Assembly (NCBI GenBank): GCA_965661005.1
Contig: CBFICB010000004.1
Coordinates: forward strand, 180,350-244,349
DNA from: UBA5109 sp965661005
GTDB taxonomy: Bacteria > Pseudomonadota > Gammaproteobacteria > Pseudomonadales > Pseudohongiellaceae
DNA: 64,000 nucleotides
Direction of reading: 5' to 3'
Below are positions 16,329 to 26,021 of this stretch, one piece after another (the stretch's first letter is position 1; every line of letters begins with the position of its first letter). The notes beneath the pieces were generated by a model. It was not told the DNA's origin and did no database searches. It was given only the letters and a program-made list of their open reading frames with translations. The translations under genes and the position numbers were made by a program.

Positions 16329-18002
16329 ATGTCTGAAGAATTATTTCAGCAGTACCTCATCATTCTTAGTTTCTCTTTAATTGGAGCAGTCATTTTTCGG
16401 CGCTTGGGTATGGCAACGATCGTTGCATATATGGCCATTGGCGTTTTGGTCGGACCTTATGTGCTTGGTTTTATTGATACCCCTGCACAATTTAGCTTAT
16501 TAGCTGAGTTTGGAGTTGTATTTTTATTATTTAATTTGGGCCTAGAGTTCAGCCTGAAAAAAAATGATGGCCATGCGCTTTGCTGTTTTTGGTGTTGGAG
16601 GGTTTCAGGTCATAACCTGTACGCTTGTTTTCGCCACTGCGGTCTACTTTTGGGGTACTCCTTTTTCCACAGCATTTATGATTGCTGGAACATTGGCCCT
16701 TTCTTCTACAGCCATTGTCACTCGCGAATTGCTCGCTAACCGTCAATTACATAACTTGCACGGACAGCTTTCAGTAGGCGTGTTGTTATTTCAAGATCTG
16801 GTTGCAGTGGTATTTCTAGTTCTGATACCAGTACTTGGAGGTTCTCAAGATGCCTCTCTTATCGGCAGTTTGATACAGGCTGCATTCAGCGCTGTAATTC
16901 TGCTTGTGATTCTTTTGGTTGCCGGAAAATGGATACTTCCCGTCATATATAGAGAAGTAGCAAAGAGTCAATCAAACGAAATATTTGTATTGAGTACTCT
17001 GGTTATTGTTTTGCTTGCAGCATGGTTAACACATAGCTTTCACTTATCTATGGCACTAGGGGCATTCGTGACCGGCATGATGCTTGGAGAAGGGCCCTTT
17101 AAATATCAAGTTGAAACCGACATCAGGCCTTTTAAGGATATATTACTTGGCTTGTTTTTTGTGACTATTGGAATGGGGCTGGATGTCTCTTTACTCTTAA
17201 TTTATTGGCCAAGAATTTTAATTTTTACAATTGGCTTAATTGTTATAAAAAAGATATTGGTTGGTTTGGTTGTTCGCCTACTGAAATACAGTAGCTATGA
17301 TGCATAAAGTGTAGGGCTGAATCTGGCTCAGGCAGGTGAATTTGGGCTTGCTTTAATGGCCTTGGCTACGATTAATGGAATTGTTCCTACAGAACAGGCG
17401 TCCTTTATTATTTTAATTATTACTTTTAGCATGGTTGCAAGCCCGTTTTTAATTAGGCATGCCACCTGGATAAGCAAAAAGGTTTAAAAGACCAACAAAA
17501 AGAAACAAAAAAGAATCCAGTAAAACTGCACCTGGAAGAGCATGTCATTATCGGAGGATTCGGCCGGCTTGGTTCCACTTTGTCGACCTTTCTGGAAAGT
17601 AATGATGTTCCTTACATTGCCATAGAAAAAAATATTGATTTAGTTGATAAATATAGAAATCAAGGTAAAAACATTATCTATGGTGATAGCAACAATATCG
17701 AAATTCTTAATCTTTGCCACTTGGATTCTGCACGTTTGATTGTACTGACTTTCAAATCTTTGGAGGAAGGAAAGGTCGCTATCGAAGGAATTCGACAACG
17801 TAACACCAGTGTGCCAATTATAGTGCGTTGTCAGGATCATCATGGTTTGGATGAATTAATGTTGCTTGGTGCTGACCATGTCTATCCTGAATTACTGGAA
17901 TCGAGTTTGCTAATCAGTCGCCATGTGCTTGGCCTGTTATCAATAGATGAACAGGAAATCACTAAACAAATAGAAGATTACCGATTGTCTCCTCCGAAAT
18001 AG
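16329..18002 (+). pseudogene. Monovalent cation:proton antiporter-2 (KefB/YbaL-like), disrupted
   Basis: Three reading-frame pieces together read as one CPA2 antiporter with a C-terminal TrkA-N (RCK) domain. Piece 1 (16329 to about 16560) covers the first transmembrane segments to GLEFSLKK. A one-base excess in an A8 tract (16557-16564) shifts the frame, after which MMAMRFAVFGVGGFQV continues the family sequence. An in-frame TAA at 17305-17307 interrupts just before SVGLNLAQAGEFG. A second frameshift near 17455-17475 leads into the RCK part with HVIIGGFGRLGS (nucleotide-binding glycines) up to 18002. Three lesions imply a decayed gene or sequence errors. A similarly broken relative lies at 40800-42603. 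Confidence 0.8.
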
Positions 18003-18155
18003 CCAGTGGAGGAGAAGTAAACCAAATTACCTTTATGTCTTTGTAATGACTTTATAGATAAGTACTAACAAAATGATATCCGGCCTGACTCGGTATTCAT
18101 TTTAGATTGATCTAAAGCTATTAAGTTTTACATCAATGATTTGTTCGTAAAGAAA

Positions 18156-19037
18156 TTAATCTAATGGAAAGCCCAGGGTTTCAACCCCAGATATCCATAC
18201 AGGAAGGTTGTCGATTAGCCTTATTTTCCCATCCAGAATTTTAAAAATCTCAGAAACATACATGATGCGGTTGTTAGGAAAATGCAGTAGCGTTATCCCC
18301 ACCAGAACCCCTCTTTCAGGGTCAATAATTGGAAAGCGGTGATCGACAGCCGGACCCCAAGGGCCTTGCATGGCTTCGAAACAAGTGCGTGAGCCGCTGG
18401 CTTCTTCCATGTCGCCGGCGTTGTTGGTTATTTGTGCGCCACTATGAATACGGTTACAGCGATTATCATCAAAGTCTGCCGCAATAGGTCTGTGATCGCT
18501 TAGCGAGGCAAAATATGAGCGTCCTATTCTTTCCAGCTCTTCCCTGGTGGATCGCGCTTCAGAAGGCACGATAGTTGGGAATACCGGATCGAGCATAAGA
18601 ATTCGTTCTGGCACTACAGTGCTGGTATCGTCAAAACTTATTTCTACTTCAGTGATCAAGCCATCATTTAGCTTAAGACGCGTAGATACGTAGGCTATCC
18701 TACCAGAGTTAAGCCTTACGCCTGTTTTGGCTATCACGTGGCCTGTTATGGGGTCCGCAAATGTTTGTTTGGAAACAATTTCCTGAACATTCTGCCAGCG
18801 ACTGTCCGTAAGCTCAAATTCATAGCCGTTTTCTCTTAAAATGGCATCAGGTGCTAACTCTATCCAATCCGTCCTCTGTTTAGAAATATGCGTCAAAAAA
18901 GATTCAATACTTAGCAGTAGGTCATGCCTGTTATCGCTTTCTTGTGCAAGGGATAATTTCAAGGGCTGTATTACCATTGCGATAAATAGGAAACATGCCA
19001 AATAAAGTTTTTGTGATGGAAGAATTCGAATTTTCAT
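18156..19037 (-). CDS. Secreted protein, possibly DUF8021/NTF2-like
   Basis: A 293-residue protein with a clear signal peptide (positive MKIRILPSQK start, hydrophobic core to about residue 30, then SLAQE). Two stretches, FDDNRCNRIHSGAQITNN and RFPIIDPERGVLVGI, resemble the DUF8021 family best known from fungi and some bacteria, in which an NTF2-like fold is expected; function is unknown. The start at 19037 is preferred because AAAGG lies 13 bases upstream, and an upstream start (19079) would bury the signal peptide. Two internal cysteines could form a disulfide. It lies next to queD on the same strand, but 56 bases apart, and no functional link is visible. Confidence 0.6.
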   Translation of the reverse strand: MKIRILPSQKLYLACFLFIAMVIQPLKLSLAQESDNRHDLLLSIESFLTHISKQRTDWIELAPDAILRENGYEFELTDSRWQNVQEIVSKQTFADPITGHVIAKTGVRLNSGRIAYVSTRLKLNDGLITEVEISFDDTSTVVPERILMLDPVFPTIVPSEARSTREELERIGRSYFASLSDHRPIAADFDDNRCNRIHSGAQITNNAGDMEEASGSRTCFEAMQGPWGPAVDHRFPIIDPERGVLVGITLLHFPNNRIMYVSEIFKILDGKIRLIDNLPVWISGVETLGFPLD

Positions 19038-19093
19038 TTTTTTTAAGACCTTTCTATTGTTAAGTAATGCTGCTACCAAGCAATTATCGAAAT

Positions 19094-19546
19094 TTAATCA
19101 CCTTTATAACTACACCCGCTGGTGCAGGTTTCGCAAATAACAATTTTACTTAAGGGTAGCAGACTTTGAAGCCTACCCCAGATCCATCGAGCCAGATTTT
19201 CACTGGTGGGGTTCTCAAGACCAGGAATATCGTTCAAATAATAATGATCCAGTTCTTTGATTATTGGATGCACGATTTTTTTAATCTCCGCAAAATCCAT
19301 GACCCAGCNNNNNNNNNNNNNNNNNNNNNNNNNNNNNNNNNNNNNNNNNNNNNNNNNNNNNNNNNNNNNNNNNNNNNNNNNNNNNNNNNNNNNNNNNNNN
19401 NNNNNNNTAAGCTGATCATCCAACTCTCCTGAAATATGAACCTGAACTCGATAGGAATGGCCATGCAAGCGGCCGCACTTATGTCCTGTGGGCACATTTG
19501 GCAGCAGGTGAGCGGCTTCAAAAGTAAATTCTTTGTAGATTTCCAT
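19094..19546 (-). CDS. queD: 6-carboxy-tetrahydropterin synthase QueD, interrupted by assembly gap
   Basis: Converts dihydroneopterin triphosphate to 6-carboxytetrahydropterin in queuosine synthesis. Zinc-binding and catalytic segments FTFEAAHLLP, CGRLHGHSY and LDHYYLND match QueD, as does the C-terminal ETCTSGCSYKGD. A 99-base N run (19309-19407) splits the coding sequence between GELDDQL and WVMDFAEIK. In E. coli QueD only one residue separates the equivalent positions, and joining the flanks directly would read DDQLSWVMDF, so the true gap is probably 0-3 bases. The ATG at 19546 is chosen over an upstream TTG at 19558. Confidence 0.9.
   Translation of the reverse strand: MEIYKEFTFEAAHLLPNVPTGHKCGRLHGHSYRVQVHISGELDDQLXXXXXXXXXXXXXXXXXXXXXXXXXXXXXXXXXXWVMDFAEIKKIVHPIIKELDHYYLNDIPGLENPTSENLARWIWGRLQSLLPLSKIVICETCTSGCSYKGD
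19309..19407. other. Scaffolding gap (99 N)
   Basis: A run of 99 undetermined bases inside queD. By comparison with the family the real missing sequence is close to zero, so this is an assembly placeholder and downstream coordinates may be inflated by about 96-99 bases. Confidence 0.97.
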
Positions 19547-19675
19547 AATTAGCGTCAATCATCATTCCAAGGCGGCGCAAAGTGTAGCGATTGCCTGTCT
19601 ATCTGTACAGTGATTTGCATGCACTTTGTTCAATATTGCTTATAATGCCAAGGGTGTAAATAAATATGAATTGCA

Positions 19676-22048
19676 ATGCCATTTTATAAACGAATACTTC
19701 GTCTACTGAGTAGAGCCAGACTGCAGCTGCTTAAAGGCTCACGATTGCCACTATTGTTAGGTTTGCTGGCGATGTTACTAACATTGTGGCTGCATATCGA
19801 TGCTCCTGCATCGGTGTCTAGCTTAGTAGATCGTCTGGATAACATTTTATACGATCAGCGATTCAATCTTTTTACTCCTTCTCGTGGAAATGGTGATCAT
19901 AAAATCGTAATTGTAGATTATGATCAAAAGAGTCTTGACGCCGAAGGGCAATGGCCCTGGTCGCGTTTTAAAATTGGCGATATGGTTGAAAAACTAGCGG
20001 AAGCCGGAGTTTTAGTCATCGGCTTTGATGTGACCTTTCCAGAACCTGCAAGAAATCTAGCGTTTGAAATAGAAGAAAGGCTGGGCAGTGAAGGTATGGA
20101 ATTAATTAATGATTTGGATCGAGTGCAGGAGGCGCTGGATGCCGATGCTTATTTTGCTGAAAAACTGCAAGCGACCCATGTGGCTCTGGGCATGTCTTTT
20201 CGAGCGCTTGATAATCTAAGATACGGGACTCTGCCGGACCAGATCATAGAAATGGATACTGGAAATGTCGGTTTTGCGACCTTGATTACTATGCAGGGCT
20301 ATGAAGCCAATATAGCTAAATTACAGGATGCCGCATTTGGAGGTGGTTTTTTTGACACCATTCCTGATCTTGATGGAGTCATTCGTTCAACGCCTTTGGT
20401 ATTAAACTTTCAGAATCAGATCTATCCCGCGTTATCGCTGGAGATGGCGCGGCTTTATTATTTTGAAGACAATTTTACGCTGCAAACTGAAGCCGATAGT
20501 TTTGGTAACTTCAGAAGAGTTACTGGTATTAACATGGGCTAAATTACTATTCCTACAAGCGCAGACGGTAGGGTTTTAATCCCATATAAAAGACGCTCGG
20601 AACTCGGGCAGGGCGGTACTTTTCCTTATATTTCAGCGAGCGACGTATTACAGGATACCCTGACTGATACTGAAAGGGAGCAGCTACAAAACAGCTTGGT
20701 TTTGGTCGGTACTACTGCGACGGGCTTGTTTGATCTGCTATAGACTCCACTGGAAGCTGTTTATCCTGGAGTAGAAGTTCACGCGAATGTGCTTGATGCC
20801 TTACTGAATGCCTCGCCTACTGTTACGATCGATCAACTTGATTCAAACGAAATGTCCGCTCTTGGGAACATGTTTTCTGAATTTAACTTTAGTCAGGATA
20901 ACCCTTTTCCAAGCAGGCCAGATTGGGTAAATGGGGCTGTTACGGTTGCTATATTTATTATTGGTTTATTTCTGTCGTTAATTTATCCTCGTTTGGGGCC
21001 AGGATTGTTAGGCCTTTCCAGTTTGGCATTTATGCTGGGACTAGTTGCGCTGAATTTCAAGCTATGGATTGATTACAAGCTCGATATTTCGTTGGCTATT
21101 TTGCTGTTTTTGATTTTGCTTATAACGGTAATCAATATGACATATGGATTTTTGATGGAAAGCATGAATCGAAGGGCGATAAAAATGATGTTCGATCAAT
21201 ATGTTCCGCCAGCACATATTGATGCCATGCTGGATGATCCTGACAACTATAATTTTGATGGTGAGAGCAAGGAATTAAGTGTATTGTTTTCAGATATCAG
21301 GGGCTTTACCTCAATCTCAGAAGCCTTGTCAGCCAGTGAATTAAAAACATTCCTAAACGATTTCTTCACACCAATTACGGGTATTATCTTTGAAAATAAT
21401 GGGACTATTGATAAATATTTAGGAGATATGGTGATGGCCTTCTGGGGTGCACCTCTTACAGATACTGATCACCGCAAACATGCTGTGTTAGCCGGCCTTA
21501 AAATGCTGGAGAAAACCGAAGAACTCAAATTGCAATTTATTGAAAGGGGTTTGCCAGAGGTTAATATTGGTATTGGTATAAATTCAGGTTTCATGAATGT
21601 TGGAGATATGGGTTCAACCTATCGTCGTTCTTATACTGTGCTGGGCGATGCTGTCAATCTGGGGTCCCGGATGGAAAGTATTACCAAGTTTTATGGAGTG
21701 AAGTTTCTGATTGGTGAAGAAACCTATGATCACATAGAAGGTTTTCTCTGTCGGTTGATTGATAAGGTTCAGGTTAAGGGTAAGGAGCAGCCGGTTCGAA
21801 TTTACGAGCCGATTTGCTTCAAGGAAGATGCCTCTGCTGAACAAATTAAGCTGCTTGAAGAGTATCATGAAGCGCATGAATTTTACCTCCAACAAAACTG
21901 GGATAAAGCTGAAACATGCTTTAAGGCATTGCAGGAAAAGGAAGCTAATAAACTGCTTTATTCTGTTTATCTGGAGCGGATTGAAAACCTTCGAAATCAG
22001 GTCCTGCCTGAGGACTGGGATGGGACTTTCCGTCATACCACGAAATAG
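19676..22048 (+). pseudogene. CHASE2-domain class III adenylate/guanylate cyclase with two in-frame stops
   Basis: A single reading frame of 790 codons encodes an N-terminal membrane anchor, a periplasmic CHASE2 sensor (about residues 40-370), transmembrane helices (about 420-500) and a class III cyclase catalytic domain with LFSDIRGFTSIS and DKYLGDMVMAFWGAP (metal-binding Asp residues) plus GDAVNLGSRMES. It is interrupted by TAA at 20540-20542 (after NMG) and TAG at 20741-20743 (between LFDLL and TPLEAVYPGVEVH), both in places where the family continues. No frameshift is needed. Either the gene is dead or these are sequence errors. An ATP/GTP cyclase function is inferred only from the domain. 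Confidence 0.8.
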
Positions 22049-22096
22049 AATTGACATGCTGCATCAAGTCGGTAAAATGCGCAGCCTTGACGCTTT

Positions 22097-22172
22097 GGGT
22101 GATTAGCTCAGTTGGGAGAGCGTCGCCCTTACAAGGCGAATGTCGGGGGTTCAAATCCCTCATCACCCACCA
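22097..22172 (+). tRNA. tRNA-Val (anticodon TAC)
   Basis: Full cloverleaf: acceptor GGGTGAT/ATCACCC, anticodon loop CTTACAA, T-loop TTCAAAT, and CCA encoded at 22170-22172. It lies 23 bases upstream of tRNA-Asp, so the two are likely co-transcribed. Confidence 0.96.
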
Positions 22173-22195
22173 AGGTGTCATTTTTTTTGTGTCGC

Positions 22196-22272
22196 GGACC
22201 GGTAGTTCAGCTGGTTAGAATGCCGGCCTGTCACGCCGGAGGTCGCGGGTTCGAGTCCCGTCCGGTCCGCCA
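22196..22272 (+). tRNA. tRNA-Asp (anticodon GTC)
   Basis: Acceptor GGACCGG/CCGGTCC with discriminator G, anticodon loop CTGTCAC, T-loop TTCGAGT, and CCA encoded at 22270-22272. The discriminator G is an identity element of tRNA-Asp. Confidence 0.96.
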
Positions 22273-22355
22273 TCACATAAATTAACCCAGTGCATCTATC
22301 CTGCAGCCTTTGTTAATCTGCATAAGCTCATAAATTCTTTCTTGACCATAAAAAA

Positions 22356-22384
22356 AGGCTCAAAAAATCAGATTTTTTGAGCCT
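22356..22384. terminator. Hairpin terminator between tRNA-Asp and the molybdenum hydroxylase operon
   Basis: Perfect 14-base arms AGGCTCAAAAAATC (22356-22369) and GATTTTTTGAGCCT (22371-22384). Oligo-A flanks on both sides (22350-22355 and 22387-22391) give weak T tracts. It can serve the convergent tRNA and minus-strand operons. Confidence 0.7.
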
Positions 22385-22402
22385 CTAAAAAGAATATCTC
22401 GT

Positions 22403-22549
22403 TCAGTTTTTCTTGATAAATAATTTGTACAAGAAATGCCCAACAATAATAACAGCAGCAACACCAACAAATACGTAAATCAGATCAAATGAAATGCCTC
22501 CAAGAACTTGCTGGCCATAGGCATTGCTGCTGTATCGGAAAATATCCAT
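22403..22549 (-). CDS. Small single-span membrane protein at the end of the molybdenum hydroxylase operon
   Basis: A 48-residue ORF beginning MDIFRYSSNAYGQQVLGG, with one strongly hydrophobic helix (about residues 23-40) and a positively charged C-terminus YKLFIKKN, so the N-terminus is probably outside. It begins 23 bases after the FAD-subunit stop and is followed by the hairpin at 22356-22384, so it appears to be the last gene of this operon. I do not recognise a family. Size, charge and position suggest an anchor or assembly partner for the exported enzyme. It is real on the basis of frame, position and composition, but unproven. Confidence 0.6.
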   Translation of the reverse strand: MDIFRYSSNAYGQQVLGGISFDLIYVFVGVAAVIIVGHFLYKLFIKKN

Positions 22550-22572
22550 TGAGCTATTTGCACTGAAAACTA

Positions 22573-23565
22573 TTAGCTATCCCTGATTGCGCGCTTAACA
22601 AGGTTTTCCATCAAAGGAATTTTGAAGCCATTGTAGTTTAAAACTGTAGCTCCTCGTGCAGCCGCTCCAGCCGCTAATTCAATTGTCTCTTCATCTCTTG
22701 TGCTTCCGCGTACAATGTCTTCTACGCCATTTAAACGACGAGGGGTGCATTGGACTCCGCCACAAACGATTCGCAGGTCAGCTATGGTATTGCCTTCCAT
22801 TCTTAAGACAGCAGCAACGTTAGCCAGTGCAAAATCCCAGGTGGCCCGGTCTGCGACTTTCTCAAAATAATAATTCGCACCAGCCCAGGTTGAAGGAATA
22901 CGAATTGAAGTTAGTATGTCGCCAGGTTCTAGTATGGTTACCCGTTCAATATCGACATTAGGGCCTATAAAGAAATCTTCAGCGGCTACTTCCCGAACGC
23001 CATTGCTATTCTGAATAATCATAGTGGCATCAAGCGCAACCAAAGCAGGTGCTGTATCGGAAGGTGTGACAGCAACACAGCGGTCAGCTTCAAACAGGCA
23101 GTGTTCTCGGTTTAAACCCTCTGGAGTATCAGCATAGCAAGTGTCACCACCGGCTCGATAGCAATTCACACCAGAGCGATAATACCAACAGCGCACATCT
23201 TGGCAAATATTACCGCCAATGGTGCCAATGTTTCTGATCTGCGGACTTGCGACTCGGCTGGCAGCTTCTGCCAGAACGCCATAGTTGTCTTTAACCAGCG
23301 AGCTCTCAGCGATATCAGTTAAGGTAGTCATAGCGCCGATTTCAATACCATTAGCGGTTTCATTAATTCCTGTCATGCCGGGAATTCCTGCTAAATCGAT
23401 TACGGCTACTGGGCGTTTAATACGATCTTTAAACCAGTCAAGGCTATCTTGGCCGCCAGCGAGTGGCCAGGCATCGGCACCATATTGATCAAGTAGATCA
23501 GTAGCATTCCCCATATCAGAAGGCTGGAAAAGATCGAAGTTTGGCATCATATCTTTAGTAGACAT
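22573..23565 (-). CDS. Molybdenum hydroxylase FAD-binding subunit (PaoB/YagS-like)
   Basis: A 330-residue FAD-binding (PCMH/CO-dehydrogenase M type) subunit. The flavin-binding segments PLAGGQDSLDWFKDRI and RNIGTIGGNICQDVRCW are present. A cysteine-rich insertion, CWYYRSGVNCYRAGGDTC followed by another Cys in REHCLFEADRC, resembles the extra [4Fe-4S] site of PaoB and 4-hydroxybenzoyl-CoA reductase. It would pass electrons from the molybdenum subunit to an acceptor. No export signal is visible, so export would be by hitch-hiking with the Tat-signal subunit. It is third in the operon (FeS, Mo, FAD), 11 bases after the large subunit. Confidence 0.85.
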   Translation of the reverse strand: MSTKDMMPNFDLFQPSDMGNATDLLDQYGADAWPLAGGQDSLDWFKDRIKRPVAVIDLAGIPGMTGINETANGIEIGAMTTLTDIAESSLVKDNYGVLAEAASRVASPQIRNIGTIGGNICQDVRCWYYRSGVNCYRAGGDTCYADTPEGLNREHCLFEADRCVAVTPSDTAPALVALDATMIIQNSNGVREVAAEDFFIGPNVDIERVTILEPGDILTSIRIPSTWAGANYYFEKVADRATWDFALANVAAVLRMEGNTIADLRIVCGGVQCTPRRLNGVEDIVRGSTRDEETIELAAGAAARGATVLNYNGFKIPLMENLVKRAIRDS

Positions 23566-23576
23566 AGTCAGCTCTC

Positions 23577-26021
23577 CTATTGGGTAAACAGTTGAAGTGG
23601 CGTGTAGGATTGTTCCCGGCCAGAAGCCGCATTCAATATCATGTCAGATGTGACAGGGTTGCGATTGAAATAGTGACCTCCCAGCGCGTTGGAAACGGCG
23701 GCAAGAACTGCTCCAACGGCTGCGCCAACAGGCGGTTCACCGATACCTTTCATCCCCATAGGATTGGTTGGGTCTGGTTTATCAACCGCAGAAACATCCA
23801 TAAATGCAGGTACATCCAGATAAGAAGGCGGTTTTGCCTGGTAAAGGCCTACACTGCCCGGCAAACCATTTTGTGGATCGTAGATCTGGCGTTCAGTTCG
23901 CGCCATACCAATACCCATACAAGCACCACCTCTTAACTGGCCGACAAGACCAAGAGGATGGTTGACCGTGCCGCAGTCACCAGAGCTCACGAAGTCCAGA
24001 ATTTCATAAGTACCGGTTTCCGTATCCAGCTCAATCATGACAAAAGTCGCTACCATGGCAGAAATATGCTCATTTAATGGTGTTGTGTCTCTGGCGACGC
24101 CAATGAGTCCAGTGCCTGCAAGGCCAGCAACTGATGCCTGTGTAAGCGGATTGGTGTCATTAGGATCTTCACCGGCGTATTTGCCACCGAGTTCTAAAGC
24201 TCTTTGCGCGGCCTGAGCATAAGTGATGCTTTGCGAAGGGTCATTGATATTGAAAACCGTTTCATCAGCAAGATCATAATCCTCGGCATTGCCACCCAGA
24301 TCCATCGCGGCAATTTCCTGAAGTTTTTGTTTCATATCAACGGCGGCGGCATAGTTTGCACGCGACATGGTATAAGTCGTCAAGGAGCCGAACTGGCCAA
24401 TGGTCCAGGGAAGGTGTTTACTGGTATCTCCACGTTCTATCACGCAGTTATCCCAGTCCATGTTGAGTACTTCTGCAGCAACCCTACAGGTAGAAGCATA
24501 GGAATATGTGCCAAGATTACCTACGCCAGTATGTATATGTAACTTGCCATCCGGAAGGATTCTCATCAGACCGTCAAAGCCTGAAATACCGGCAGAGTGA
24601 TAACCCTGACCGATGCCAACACCAATCACTTTTGATCCGTTGCGCTCGCCATTACGGGCAAATTTATTTGCCCAGTCAAAACGTTCAGCTGCCATATCAA
24701 TAGCATCGAGCATATAAGAACTGGAAACTTTCTGTCTGACAGGTCCGCCAGTAAGAGTCTCATGATTGGAGGCGTTAATTCGTCTAATTTCCAGCTGATC
24801 AATACCCAAGGCATTGGCAGCTTTATCTAGTAAGGGCTCAATAGCTGCAGACATCTGGTTTTGCCCAGGGCCACGTTGAGGACCACAAGGGGTTGTGTTG
24901 GTTCCAATTGGAATAGCTCTGAAACGCATACTGTCTGGCGTATAAACTAAAGAAACCATGCCTCCAGCTGCTCCAAAATCACCAAAGGGATTTTTGGCTC
25001 CACCTTGTTGAACAATAAAGAGGTCTGCTCCGGTCATTTTACCCTGAGCATTAAAGGCTAATTTTGCTCTTCCCTGGAAACTGGCACGGGCAGAGCCAAG
25101 ATAATATTCTTCAGCACGGCTGATACGTAGCATGCAAGGACGCCCAATCATTCGTGAAAAGTGTGCTGGGACTGCCATTACAGCATACGCAGCGCCTTTG
25201 GAGCCAAAGCCACCTCCGCAAAATTCAGAAATATAAACCAACTCGCTAGGTGGAATCCCGATAAAGTTAGCCAGACCAGGCACAACAAACATCTGACTCT
25301 GAGTCGAACCGTGCACATAGCATTTACCGTTTTGCCAATACGAGAATGCACTTCTGGGTTCCATGCTGTGATGCGAATTACAAGCCGTTACAAAGGTTTC
25401 ATCCAATACCAGTGCAGCATCATTAAAAGCCCCATCGAGATCCCCGTATTGCCAATCCATGACTGGTTCTCCAATGGGAAGCTGGCCTTCTTCAACCGCA
25501 GCAAAGTCGCGGGCTGTCCATTTGTGGCTAGTAACACCAATATCGCCAAGTTCATCTTCTTCTTCAATACGCAGAGAAGAGACCAAATTACCGCCGCTAT
25601 AAGCATCATTGCCACCTGGATAAAGACTTTCAAGTGGGTCTAATACAAAAGGTAACTCTTCATATTCCACTCTAACCAATTCCAGCGCGTTGGCTGCGGT
25701 TGCTTCATCAACAGCGGCAATGGCCAATATTGGTTCACCGATAAAATTAGGTTCATTGCTAAGAATCTGTTCGCCTGGGTTCGGGAAAGTAGGCACGTCA
25801 TCTGCCGTCATAATGCCGTATACACCTTCCATAGCCAGGGCTTCAGAAGCGTCTATGTTTCTGACGATGCACTTAGGCATGGGGCTTAATAACATTTTGA
25901 TATAGGCCATGCCTTCAGCACGAAAATCTTCGGAATACGTGGAAGCACCAGTAACCTTGGCTTCAATATCTGGAGGCGTAAAGTTTTTGCCAATGTGTCT
26001 ATAGGTAGGATTATCAGCCAT
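23577..26021 (-). CDS. Molybdenum hydroxylase large (Mo-pterin) subunit, xanthine dehydrogenase/aldehyde oxidase family
   Basis: An 814-residue molybdopterin-binding subunit. It contains the family FGSKGAAYAVMAVPAHFSRM region, GPQRGPGQNQ, and a catalytic Glu in the C-terminal GMKGIGEPPVGAAV motif (family position for the base that activates Mo-OH). Substrate cannot be read; aldehydes, N-heterocycles and purines are all possible. The start at 26021 is chosen because GGAGATAGC precedes it and its ATG overlaps the stop of the [2Fe-2S] gene (TAATG), which points to translational coupling. An upstream extension to 26087 would overlap the preceding gene. The Mo cofactor would depend on moaCDE at 11.4-12.7 kb and genes outside the window. 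Confidence 0.88.
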   Translation of the reverse strand: MADNPTYRHIGKNFTPPDIEAKVTGASTYSEDFRAEGMAYIKMLLSPMPKCIVRNIDASEALAMEGVYGIMTADDVPTFPNPGEQILSNEPNFIGEPILAIAAVDEATAANALELVRVEYEELPFVLDPLESLYPGGNDAYSGGNLVSSLRIEEEDELGDIGVTSHKWTARDFAAVEEGQLPIGEPVMDWQYGDLDGAFNDAALVLDETFVTACNSHHSMEPRSAFSYWQNGKCYVHGSTQSQMFVVPGLANFIGIPPSELVYISEFCGGGFGSKGAAYAVMAVPAHFSRMIGRPCMLRISRAEEYYLGSARASFQGRAKLAFNAQGKMTGADLFIVQQGGAKNPFGDFGAAGGMVSLVYTPDSMRFRAIPIGTNTTPCGPQRGPGQNQMSAAIEPLLDKAANALGIDQLEIRRINASNHETLTGGPVRQKVSSSYMLDAIDMAAERFDWANKFARNGERNGSKVIGVGIGQGYHSAGISGFDGLMRILPDGKLHIHTGVGNLGTYSYASTCRVAAEVLNMDWDNCVIERGDTSKHLPWTIGQFGSLTTYTMSRANYAAAVDMKQKLQEIAAMDLGGNAEDYDLADETVFNINDPSQSITYAQAAQRALELGGKYAGEDPNDTNPLTQASVAGLAGTGLIGVARDTTPLNEHISAMVATFVMIELDTETGTYEILDFVSSGDCGTVNHPLGLVGQLRGGACMGIGMARTERQIYDPQNGLPGSVGLYQAKPPSYLDVPAFMDVSAVDKPDPTNPMGMKGIGEPPVGAAVGAVLAAVSNALGGHYFNRNPVTSDMILNAASGREQSYTPLQLFTQ

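Noticed and set aside
21945..22181. 78-residue minus-strand ORF over tRNA-Val
   Set aside because: Antisense of the tRNA (MRDLNPRHSPC type artefact).
23580..25905. Several plus-strand ORFs of 65-160 residues inside the molybdenum subunit region
   Set aside because: All are shadows of a well-supported coding frame with clear family motifs.
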